DNA from: an uncultured Deefgea sp.
Lineage (GTDB): Bacteria; Pseudomonadota; Gammaproteobacteria; Burkholderiales; Chitinibacteraceae
Direction of reading: 5' to 3'
Assembly: GCF_947072475.1 (NCBI RefSeq)
Contig: NZ_CAMTIA010000005.1
Coordinates: 1 to 64,000, forward strand
DNA length: 64,000 bases
The notes beneath the pieces were generated by a model that was given only the letters and a program-made list of their open reading frames with translations, did not search any database and was not told the DNA's origin. Positions 51,444-58,738 of the stretch are shown piece after piece (positions within the stretch are counted from its first letter, which is position 1; each line of letters begins with the position of its first letter). Both the position numbers and the translations under genes were made by a program.

Positions 51444-52043
51444 ATGGCCAGCAATGCCCACCTCGCCAAAATTCATATCGCCAAGAAACAATTGGCGATG
51501 GATGATGAGACTTATCGCGCCATGTTGACTAGCGTGGCTGGTGTTGAATCCAGCAAGAATCTCACTGTGCCACTGGCGATGAAGGTACTGGCGCATCTTG
51601 AGCGTTGTGGCTTCAAAGCCAAACCACCGACAAAAGCGAAAACACGAGTTTTGGCTGACGACGCGCAATCGAAAATGATTCGCGGCTTGTGGATTGAGCT
51701 GGCCGACATGGAAATCGTGCGCAATTCATCTGAGGCGGCTTTAGCTGGATTTGTGAAACGGATGACGAAGGTCGATGCGCTGCAATGGCTATCGAGCAAA
51801 CAGGCCAGCCAGGTGATTGAGCATTTGAAAGAATGGCTGGATCGCGTGAACACACAACGCAAAGCGCAATTGCTGGCTGCTCTGGCTCTGCCAGTTGCGG
51901 TGGGTATTGAGGCCGTCGTTTATCAACACCAGCAGTTACAAGCTGCCATTACTCGTACTCTGGGACGTGCCGTAGATTTATCGGCGCTAACGGAAACTGA
52001 CTTCAAACGTGTCTTGCAGGCGCATACTAAGGTGAAAGAATGA
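51444..52043 (+). CDS. gemA: GemA-like regulatory protein (Mu gp16, DUF1018)
   Basis: 199 aa from the ATG at 51444 with AAGGA upstream. It starts ASNAHLAKIHIAKKQLAMDDETYRAML, the DUF1018 hallmark. GemA of Mu changes host gene expression and supercoiling. It overlaps mor by four bases, as in Mu. Confidence 0.88.
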   Translation: MASNAHLAKIHIAKKQLAMDDETYRAMLTSVAGVESSKNLTVPLAMKVLAHLERCGFKAKPPTKAKTRVLADDAQSKMIRGLWIELADMEIVRNSSEAALAGFVKRMTKVDALQWLSSKQASQVIEHLKEWLDRVNTQRKAQLLAALALPVAVGIEAVVYQHQQLQAAITRTLGRAVDLSALTETDFKRVLQAHTKVKE

Positions 52044-52396
52044 GCAAGCGCGAATTCAAAAGTAAGGGTCCTGAATTATTAGCCGACTTGGCTGCACATA
52101 CGGCGGCGATCTCGATTGAATTATTAAATCTGGACCAGGATGCGGCCGAGCAGCTGGGTACTGAATTGGCGGAGCGCATGGCTGGCCATTGGGGCGGTCA
52201 GAACTTATATTTCCCAATGGGCTTGTCGTTGCAACTCACCAAACGCGACAATCAGATTTACGCAGAATTTGATGGCATGAATCACAGCGATTTGGCACGC
52301 AAGTACAGTGTTTCAGTGCAGTGGATCTATAAGATTGTCAAAGCGGTGCGGCGTGCGGAAATGGCTCGACGCCAAGAGGATCTTTTTCAAGAGTAG
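52040..52396 (+). CDS. mor: Mor-type middle transcription activator
   Basis: 118 aa. The Mor/C pattern is present: a dimerisation part with GGQNLYFPMGLSL, then the DNA-binding helix-turn-helix (SDLARKYSVSVQWIYKIVKAVRR). It activates middle or late phage promoters. It is the last gene before the right end, so no separate C gene is visible, and it may serve both roles. Confidence 0.9.
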   Translation: MSKREFKSKGPELLADLAAHTAAISIELLNLDQDAAEQLGTELAERMAGHWGGQNLYFPMGLSLQLTKRDNQIYAEFDGMNHSDLARKYSVSVQWIYKIVKAVRRAEMARRQEDLFQE

Positions 52397-52420
52397 TGAG
52401 CTGTGCAACGTGATTTTTTG

Positions 52421-52543
52421 CCGAAATTATCGTTGCACAGAATGAAACGTTTTTGCAGTAACCATTCCAGAATATCCCACCTCGTTGTGCCTTATCCCGA
52501 AATTATCGTGCATACTCCCTAACACTTATCTCACACCCCCTCA
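52421..52543. promoter_or_regulatory. Right phage end with candidate transposase-binding sites
   Basis: CCGAAATTATCGT occurs twice (52421-52433 and 52497-52509), each followed by TGCA-like bases. Read on the minus strand these are the same TTGCxCGATRAWT motif as at the left end. The end closes with CACACCCCCTCA. Confidence 0.65.
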
Positions 52544-52549
52544 CAAATA
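52544..52549. repeat. Target-site duplication, right copy
   Basis: CAAATA, identical to 13915-13920, begins directly after the terminal CA of the phage. Confidence 0.85.
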
Positions 52550-53194
52550 ACCGGGCTCTTCGAGCCACACGCTGTCATTCGGATCGATCAGTAGTTGGGC
52601 AATTAATTGCAGTGCTTGCTGTGAGCTGGTTAGCACTAAAATTTGCGCCGCATCACAAACTACGCCACGCGATTGCGCCAAATAGCCGGCAATGGCTTCG
52701 CGTAGTTCGGGTAGACCTTGCGAATCGCCATAACGCATCAAGCGCTCGCCGTCTTTTTTCCAGCGTTGTTGCGTCATTTTGCCCCACAGCTCGCGGGGAA
52801 AAGCAGCGGGGTCGGGCTGGCCCGCAGTAAAAGCTTGAAATGGCGAGGTGGCATCGCGGCAAGTGCCCGCCTCAACCATCATTTGCCCGCGTTGTGATAA
52901 GCCAGCGGCCGTTTTGCGTGGGCGAGGTTTGTTAGGCTGTGCGGCAATCGCGACAAAACTACCAACGCCCACTTGGCGATGCAGATAGCCTTCGGCTTCT
53001 AATTGCGAAAAAGCCAGCTCAACCGTGCTGCGTGAAATCGCCAAATCTGCCGCCAACACTCGGCTGGCCGGTAGCTTACTCCCCAATGGCAAATGCCCCG
53101 CTAAAATCGCTTTGCGTAAAGTTCGCGATAATTGCGCATACAGTGCTAAATCAGGCTGCGACTCGGCAGCAAATAAAGTGGGCAATGCGGACAT
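52544..53194 (-). pseudogene. MocR-type regulator, N-terminal GntR half, split by the prophage
   Basis: 217 codons. A GntR winged helix (about residues 15-80: LPLGSKLPASRVLAADLAISRSTVELAFSQLEAEGY) is followed by the start of the aminotransferase part (GQPDPAAFP, YGDSQGLPELREAIA, LTSSQQALQLIAQ). It runs to EEPGYL and then meets a TGA in the phage end. The C-terminal half lies at 13141-13920. The truncated form might still bind DNA, but without the PLP domain it should have lost effector control. Confidence 0.92.
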
Positions 53195-53371
53195 TGGTCT
53201 GGCCTAGTTGTAGAAATTGGTCTGTAGAAAAAGACCATTATGCCGTTATAGTCAATTTCTTGGGTAGTTTGGTCAGCAGCAGTGTAGATTTCTTGACTTG
53301 AATCTGAATTTTGGCAGCTTTGATCGCAGCGCTAGTTGGTGCTTGCGAGTGATTTTATTAAAGGAATCAGC

Positions 53372-53785
53372 ATGCGGGATGTTTTATTGTTGGTGCATTT
53401 TTTGGGTTTGGTGCTTGGGGTTGGCTCTGGCTTTGCGTTGTTTTTTATCGGCTATTTGGCGCAGCGTTGGCCAGCAGAGGCGCGGCGCGAGACGATGTTG
53501 CGCTTGTTTGCGCTGCGCTATGCCTCGTATGTTGGTTTATTGCTGTTAGTGCTTTCGGGCGGCGCTTTATTGCGACCTTACACCGCACATTTAGCGCAGA
53601 TGCCATGGTTGTGGTTTAAAGCGATTGCGGTGACGGTGATTGTGATTTGCGCCGTGCTCGGTATTTGGCGGATGCGGCAAGTGCCGCAGCAACCGGCGGC
53701 GTTATTGCGCTTGCCGATACTGGGCAAAGTGAGTTTGGCCGCCAGTGTGTTGGCGATTTTGGCTGCGGTGATGGCGTTTTCTTAA
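53372..53785 (+). CDS. DUF2269-like integral membrane protein
   Basis: 137 aa from the ATG at 53372 with AAAGGA upstream. Four membrane helices (about residues 3-25, 48-70, 82-102, 115-136) and a conserved-looking HFLGLVLGVGSGFAL first helix. It is divergent from the MocR gene, so the pair share a control region at 53195-53371. The function is unknown; the family has been linked to small membrane proteins of redox or heme context. Confidence 0.7.
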   Translation: MRDVLLLVHFLGLVLGVGSGFALFFIGYLAQRWPAEARRETMLRLFALRYASYVGLLLLVLSGGALLRPYTAHLAQMPWLWFKAIAVTVIVICAVLGIWRMRQVPQQPAALLRLPILGKVSLAASVLAILAAVMAFS

Positions 53786-53838
53786 GGGCTGCGGTTTGCT
53801 GAGTGATTGAGTCGTAAACGATCAACGGGGAGAAAAAA

Positions 53839-54276
53839 ATGAGTGCAGTGTTAGCCAGTGGTTTAGCAACGGCGAGTGAGTCGGCGCAGTTTTTTGCCGC
53901 GCAATTGCAGTTTCGTACTGATGCTGCGGATTTGGCGGCGGATTTAATCGCGGCAGAAGCGCGGATTGTGGTGATTGATACGCGCTCCACGGCGGCTTAT
54001 CAGGCGGGGCATATTCCCGGCGCTTTGAGTGTGCCCCATCGCACGATGACTGCAGAATCGACCGCCAACTGGGATCGTCAGCAGGTGTATGTGTGTTATT
54101 GCGACGGGATAGGTTGCAATGGCTCGACATGGGGGGCGTATAAATTGGCCAAGCTGGGGTTTCAGGTCAAGGAGCTCATCGGCGGTTTGCGTTATTGGCA
54201 GCAAGATGGTTATGCCGTGGCGACAGGTGATGCTGTCGGGGTATTGATAGCTAACACAATTGATTGCGAGTGTTGA
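53839..54276 (+). CDS. Rhodanese-like domain protein
   Basis: 145 aa. The rhodanese fold is seen in VVIDTRSTAAYQAGHIPGALSVPH and in the active loop after VYVCYC (DGIGCNGSTWGA), followed by ELIGGLRYWQQDG. Two cysteines near the loop could carry persulfide. It probably transfers sulfur. It sits in the divergent group opposite the MocR gene. Confidence 0.85.
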   Translation: MSAVLASGLATASESAQFFAAQLQFRTDAADLAADLIAAEARIVVIDTRSTAAYQAGHIPGALSVPHRTMTAESTANWDRQQVYVCYCDGIGCNGSTWGAYKLAKLGFQVKELIGGLRYWQQDGYAVATGDAVGVLIANTIDCEC

Positions 54277-54277
54277 T

Positions 54278-54871
54278 ATGTATACCCCACCACATTTTGC
54301 AGTAACAGATCGCGCGCGGTTATTGCATTTAATTGCAGCGCATCCGCTGGCGAGCTTGGTGCAATCGACCAAGGACGGCTTGAGCGCCAATGTGATTCCG
54401 CTGTATTGGGTCGATGATGGCTCCGAATTGGGCGTATTGCGTGGCCATGTGGCGCGAAAAAATCCGCTATGGCAAGAGACCGATTCGGCCATTTTGGCGT
54501 TGTTTCAAGCGGGGGACGGCTATGTGTCGCCGTCATTTTATCCAAGCAAAGCCAGTGATCCACGCGTGGTGCCAACGTGGAATTACGCGCTGGTGCAGAT
54601 TAAAGGCACTTTACGCGCGATGGACGATGCGGCTGAAGTTCGCGCCATTGTGTCGCAGATGACGGCGCAGCATGAAGCGGGGCGCGATCGGCCTTGGCAT
54701 ATCGACGAAGCCCCGGCTGACTTTATCCAAAAAATGTTGGCGGCGATTGTGGGCATCGAAATCAAAATTGAACAAATTAGCGGTAAATTTAAGCTCAGCC
54801 AAAATCAAAGCGCAGAAAATCAAGCCGGGATTGCCGCGCAATTGGCGGCACCTTGGGCCGTGGCTCGCTGA
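54278..54871 (+). CDS. PaiB-family FMN-binding regulator
   Basis: 198 aa from the ATG at 54278, 1 bp after the rhodanese stop. Family motifs: MYTPPHFAV start, VIPLYW, GHVARKNPLW, YVSPSFYPSK and VPTWNYALVQIKG. PaiB proteins are flavin-binding negative regulators of degradative and sporulation genes in Bacillus; in proteobacteria they often neighbour MocR regulators and acetyltransferases, as here. Confidence 0.9.
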   Translation: MYTPPHFAVTDRARLLHLIAAHPLASLVQSTKDGLSANVIPLYWVDDGSELGVLRGHVARKNPLWQETDSAILALFQAGDGYVSPSFYPSKASDPRVVPTWNYALVQIKGTLRAMDDAAEVRAIVSQMTAQHEAGRDRPWHIDEAPADFIQKMLAAIVGIEIKIEQISGKFKLSQNQSAENQAGIAAQLAAPWAVAR

Positions 54872-55028
54872 CGTTGGCTCTCCACGCGGGATCGATTTTC
54901 GCTGCGACTCCGTGTTGTAGCAAGCTCACATAGAATGACTATGCATCGCTTACTACGCCTTGATTCGCCGCGAAAAGCACGTAAGCAGCGGCGGAAAACC
55001 AAACATCAACAGACCCTAGGAGTCATCG

Positions 55029-55751
55029 ATGCCAATCAATGAATTTAATCAGCCGGTGGGTGACATCGTTGCCAATTGGCAGGGCGCGCCTTTTCCGCCG
55101 TGGCGGGTGTTGCAAGGTTGGGGTTGCCGCGTTGAGCCACTTGACGCGGCGCAACATGCCGCCAGTTTATGGCAGGCATTTAGCGCTGATAGTGGCGCAT
55201 TATGGACGTATTTTAGTGCCGGGCCGTATGCCGATTTGGCGGCGTTTCAGCATGAATTAAGCCAGCGTGCACAGCAGTCAGACCCGCAGTATTACGCGAT
55301 TGTTGATGCGCAATCGGGCGCGGCCTTGGGTTTGGCGGCGTATTTGCGGATTGCGCCAGCCGCAGGCTCGATTGAAGTCGGCTGGCTGCATTTTTCACCA
55401 GCGTTACAAGGCACACGTTTGGCCACTGCGGCGATGGCGCTATTGATGCAAAACGCTTTTGCTCTGGGCTATCGGCGCTATGAATGGAAGTGCAATGCGC
55501 TCAATGCGCCATCACGGCGAGCCGCGCAGCGTTTAGGCTTTAGCTTTGAAGGGGTTTTTCGGCAAGCCACCGTGAATAAAGGCCGCAATCGAGATACGGC
55601 GTGGTTTTCAGTGATCGACGCCGAATGGCCGGCTTTATCGGCGGTGTTCACGGCTTGGTTAAATGACGACAATTTTGCAGCCAATGGCCAGCAAAAACAG
55701 TCTTTATCCACGCTGACTTTGCCCTTCGTTGCTCAGCGAGATCCGGGCTGA
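55029..55751 (+). CDS. GNAT-family N-acetyltransferase (RimJ/RimL type)
   Basis: 240 aa. RimL-like layout: WQAFSADSGALWTYF, then YYAIVDAQSGAALGLAAYLRI, IEVGWLHFSPALQGTRLATAAMALLM (acetyl-CoA site) and YRRYEWKCNALNAPSRRAAQRLGFSFEGVFR. The substrate is unknown. It follows the PaiB-like gene on the same strand. Confidence 0.87.
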   Translation: MPINEFNQPVGDIVANWQGAPFPPWRVLQGWGCRVEPLDAAQHAASLWQAFSADSGALWTYFSAGPYADLAAFQHELSQRAQQSDPQYYAIVDAQSGAALGLAAYLRIAPAAGSIEVGWLHFSPALQGTRLATAAMALLMQNAFALGYRRYEWKCNALNAPSRRAAQRLGFSFEGVFRQATVNKGRNRDTAWFSVIDAEWPALSAVFTAWLNDDNFAANGQQKQSLSTLTLPFVAQRDPG

Positions 55752-55815
55752 TTGTTGTTTGTCTTGAAGACCTTTGCCGGGGAATAGATCAGCTTGGGTT
55801 TGTTCCGTCATGCAT

Positions 55816-55842
55816 AAAAAATCCCGCCAAGATCGGCGGGAT
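55816..55842 (-). terminator. Terminator of uppP
   Basis: ATCCCGCC / GGCGGGAT with a 6-base loop, followed on the minus strand by TTTTTTATG. It may also weakly end the plus-strand acetyltransferase transcript. Confidence 0.75.
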
Positions 55843-55914
55843 GATTTTGAAATCTATCTAGGGTATTGCGTTACAGATCAATATTTATATTGCCTGTAAA
55901 TCAATACCTATCCA

Positions 55915-56739
55915 TTAAGCCGTCCAGTTCACCAAGCCAAAATACCACGTGCCCAGTACGACTAAGCCAAAGGCGATGCGATACCAGGCGAAGATGATAA
56001 AGGTATGCGTAGAGATGAATTTGATTAAGGCGCGAATCGCGATAAAGGCGAAGACAAAGGACGCCAAAAAGCCCACGGCAAACACACCAAAGTCGTCCAT
56101 GCTCAGCGCGTTGCGGTGTTTGAGCAGGCTATAAATCGACGCCGCACCGAGCGTAGGTATCCCCAAAAAGAACGAGAATTCAGTCGCCGCTTTGCGCGAT
56201 AGGCCTAAAAACATGCCGCCAATAATCGTTGCGCCCGAACGGCTGGTGCCGGGAATCAAGGCCAAGCATTGGCAAAGACCGACTTTGATGGCGTCTTTGA
56301 GGCTGATGTCGTCCACCGTGGCAACGCTGATGTTATGTTGGCGTTTTTCGGCCCATAAAATAATCAAACCGCCAATGATAAACATGCTGGCAACGGGAAT
56401 CGGTTGAAATAAATAGGCTTTAATCGTTTTGCTAAATAACAAACCCAAGATGGCGGCAGGAATAAAGGCAATGATGACGCCTAAGAATAAATTACGCTCA
56501 TTGCCCGGGCGCTGAATGCCCGATAGCGTGGTGCAGAGTTTGGCGCGGTATTCCCATATGACGGCCATCATCGCGCCAAGTTGGATGAAGATGCCATAAA
56601 CGTCGCGTTTTTCTTTGCTCAAAAAATTGAGCATATCGCCAGTTAAAATCAAATGACCGGTCGATGAGATTGGGAGGAATTCGGTAATCCCTTCAACCAA
56701 ACCCATAATGAGGGAATGAAATAATAAAATCGGATCCAT
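55915..56739 (-). CDS. uppP: Undecaprenyl-diphosphate phosphatase
   Basis: 274 aa, family length. Two signature motifs are present: GLVEGITEFLPISSTGHLIL (about residues 14-33) and PGTSRSGATIIGGM (about 173-186), among eight or so membrane helices. It regenerates the lipid carrier for peptidoglycan synthesis and gives bacitracin tolerance. It is a single-gene unit with its own terminator. Confidence 0.95.
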   Translation of the reverse strand: MDPILLFHSLIMGLVEGITEFLPISSTGHLILTGDMLNFLSKEKRDVYGIFIQLGAMMAVIWEYRAKLCTTLSGIQRPGNERNLFLGVIIAFIPAAILGLLFSKTIKAYLFQPIPVASMFIIGGLIILWAEKRQHNISVATVDDISLKDAIKVGLCQCLALIPGTSRSGATIIGGMFLGLSRKAATEFSFFLGIPTLGAASIYSLLKHRNALSMDDFGVFAVGFLASFVFAFIAIRALIKFISTHTFIIFAWYRIAFGLVVLGTWYFGLVNWTA

Positions 56740-56951
56740 GCTGGCTGGCGCTCGGTGGGTTGATAGATGGGGTGGGATTATAAGCGGCTGCGGGGTGGAT
56801 ATTGTGATTTTCTGGTAAAAATATCGCAGCCAGCGTTTTTTGTTCGCTTTGATTGTGCTGGGTGATTTGGGCGGACTGCCGGTTTTAACTGGGCGAAGCG
56901 GACTTGAGATTTGCGGCTAAAGGTTTCAATAGTCTTTGTTAATATTTACAC

Positions 56952-57068
56952 CAGACTTGTGAAAGTCTGCCTTCGCCCCCAGTTTTGATGGGGAGTGTGC
57001 AATGTGTAAATGCATTTTGTTCACCTCCTCCCTGATTTTACCGGGCACCTTGGGTGCCCGTTTTTTTT
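56952..57068 (+). ncRNA. Candidate small RNA with anti-Shine-Dalgarno motif
   Basis: Within the 540-bp gap between uppP and dciA, a hairpin CAGACTT-GTGA-AAGTCTG (56952-56969) is followed by CCCC/GGGG pairing, an unpaired CCTCCTCCC (57024-57032) and a strong terminator. The terminator stem is CGGGCACC/GGTGCCCG, followed by eight T (57042-57068). CCUCCUCCC is complementary to Shine-Dalgarno sequences, as in known regulatory RNAs of alphaproteobacteria. A short frame beginning MCKCILFTSSL with a GGGGAG site also exists, but it runs through the terminator. The rest of the gap shows nothing clear. Confidence 0.6.
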
Positions 57069-57279
57069 GCCTGATCGATCACCATTCAGGACATCATCCG
57101 GTACGGCAGAAAACGGCGGTAGACACGCATTTCGTTTGACTTAGCTCAGCGAAGCTGGAGGCGATCAAATCGCCGTTCTTTCCTCTTTTCTTTGGTGACA
57201 CAAAAAAAAGGGTCGCGCTCGCGTACTGCGGCTGTAAATGGATGTTGCCGCAGACACTTAAAAATCAGACCCGCAGATG

Positions 57280-57717
57280 TTAGCGGCGATGATGTTTGAG
57301 CAGGCTCGCCAGTGCGGCTTTGAGTGCGGGATCATCGACTTTTTGACTGAGCTCATCAATCGCTGTTTGCGCTGCCTCAGGTATTTGTAAGTTCTTGGTT
57401 TGAATCGGGTTTCCATGTTGTAATGCAACTTGCACCTTGGGCTTAATTGCGGTAGCGTGCCAACCGGCCATCTCGAGTGCGCGCAAAATATCCGGCGCAG
57501 CTTGCCGTAGCCGAGTTCCGGCGGCGCTAAAGGGTACGGCAATCATCAGCTCAGTGCCCGCCCAAGCCACGCCTTGGCAAACATTGGCCACCTCCGGCGG
57601 CAGCGCGCCGCGAACAATGTCCAAAATTTGATTGAGTGTATCGACCTGTTGCACCAAGCGTTTGAGTTGAAAATCACGATGGAGCAAGCGGTCAAATGAG
57701 GGGTTTTTATGATACAT
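57280..57717 (-). CDS. dciA: DciA-like (DUF721) replicative helicase operator
   Basis: 145 aa from the ATG at 57717; a GTG three codons earlier is less likely. The DUF721 pattern is seen in LKRLVQQVDTLNQILDIVRGALPPEVANVCQGVAWAGTELMIAV and the following AAxxRLRQxAPDIL segment. DciA loads the DnaB helicase in bacteria that lack DnaC. It is divergent from the M23 peptidase gene, the arrangement common near secA in betaproteobacteria. Confidence 0.8.
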   Translation of the reverse strand: MYHKNPSFDRLLHRDFQLKRLVQQVDTLNQILDIVRGALPPEVANVCQGVAWAGTELMIAVPFSAAGTRLRQAAPDILRALEMAGWHATAIKPKVQVALQHGNPIQTKNLQIPEAAQTAIDELSQKVDDPALKAALASLLKHHRR

Positions 57718-57731
57718 AAGCAGCACATCGT

Positions 57732-58610
57732 ATGAATATCATTGTGGTTTCCAGTCGTCTTGATAAAGCGATTTCACTGGGGCAGCGAGAGCTGTTGGCT
57801 CTAGGTTTAATTTTAACGCTATTAGTCGGTGCTGCGGCATTTGGTTTAGGCATGCTGTTTGCGCCTAATCGCGTCGAGCCCTTATTGCGCTTAATGCCGG
57901 GCCAGCACGCTAGGCAGGGTGAAATCGACGCTTTGGCGGTGCAAGTGGGTGAGTTACAAGCCAAGTTAACGCGTTTGGATGGTTTGGCGGCGCGAGTGGG
58001 AGACAAAACCGGTATTGATGTGCAACCGTTTTTAAGTCGCAATGCTGTGCCGCAAGGCGGCTTGGCCGCGCGCGGCCCATCGTTTTCTGTGCCGGGTTTG
58101 GCGCAAGTTTTAGAACAAACTGCGGGCAAAATGTCGGCGCTGATTGATCAGCTGACTTTGGCTGAGGCGGTGTTGTTAACGCCAAATTCAGCGCACTTAC
58201 CCCGGCATTCCCCGATGCTGGCGCCACCGCAATCATCGAGCTTTGGTTGGCGAGTGGATCCATTTAATGGCTCGCAAGTGTTTCATGAAGGGGTGGATTT
58301 TCAGGGTGAAACCGGCTCGTCAGTGAGTGCCGCCGCGACAGGCAAGGTGGTGTATGCGGCTTACCACCCTCAGTATGGTAATATGGTCGAGCTCGATCAT
58401 GGCAATGACTTAACCAGTCGTTACGCGCATGGCAGTCGCTTGATGGTGAAGGCTGGGGATACGGTAAAGGTGGGCGAGCCAGTGATTTTATTGGGTAGCA
58501 CGGGTCGATCAACAGGGCCACATTTGCATTTTGAAATCCGCTATCGTGGCGTTGCACAAAATCCGCTGCGTTTTATCGACCCTAAGTCATCTGCATTGGC
58601 GCAAAAATAA
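57732..58610 (+). CDS. M23 family metallopeptidase (LytM domain), membrane-anchored
   Basis: 292 aa. One N-terminal membrane helix (about residues 23-46) is followed by a coiled linker and the LytM domain at about 165-280. Zinc ligands are in FHEGVDF (HxxxD) and HLHFE (HxH), so it should be an active cell-wall endopeptidase. It lies upstream of secA, with 128 bp between. The start ATG is 14 bp from the divergent dciA start. Confidence 0.92.
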   Translation: MNIIVVSSRLDKAISLGQRELLALGLILTLLVGAAAFGLGMLFAPNRVEPLLRLMPGQHARQGEIDALAVQVGELQAKLTRLDGLAARVGDKTGIDVQPFLSRNAVPQGGLAARGPSFSVPGLAQVLEQTAGKMSALIDQLTLAEAVLLTPNSAHLPRHSPMLAPPQSSSFGWRVDPFNGSQVFHEGVDFQGETGSSVSAAATGKVVYAAYHPQYGNMVELDHGNDLTSRYAHGSRLMVKAGDTVKVGEPVILLGSTGRSTGPHLHFEIRYRGVAQNPLRFIDPKSSALAQK

Positions 58611-58738
58611 GGCCAGACATCAAAGTCTAGCTTGAAATTTTGTAAGCCTGCAACCATATAGCCCTAATAGCTGGATAAAACGCCGATGTATTTATTTATA
58701 ACTAAAGTCTGCAAAAGACCAAACGCTGGTAGCACAAG

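Larger units (their letters stand above)
13921..52543. mobile_element. Mu-like transposable prophage (myovirus), 38.6 kb
   Basis: The element starts TG and ends CA, is bounded by a 6-bp direct repeat and lies inside a host gene. It encodes a MuA-type DDE transposase and MuB-type ATPase, GemA, Mor, gp27-gp29, gpF, gpG, protease, sheath, tube, gp41-like chaperone, tape measure, the gp44-gp48-like baseplate set and a com-methylase pair. Early genes read right from about 43.4 kb. Late genes read left. All expected modules are present and no frame is obviously broken, so it may be functional. Confidence 0.95.

Noticed and set aside
57002..57141. Short peptide frame MCKCILFTSSL... with a good ribosome site
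   Set aside because: It runs through the intrinsic terminator, so it would be truncated on most transcripts; an RNA role is more likely, though a leader peptide cannot be ruled out.
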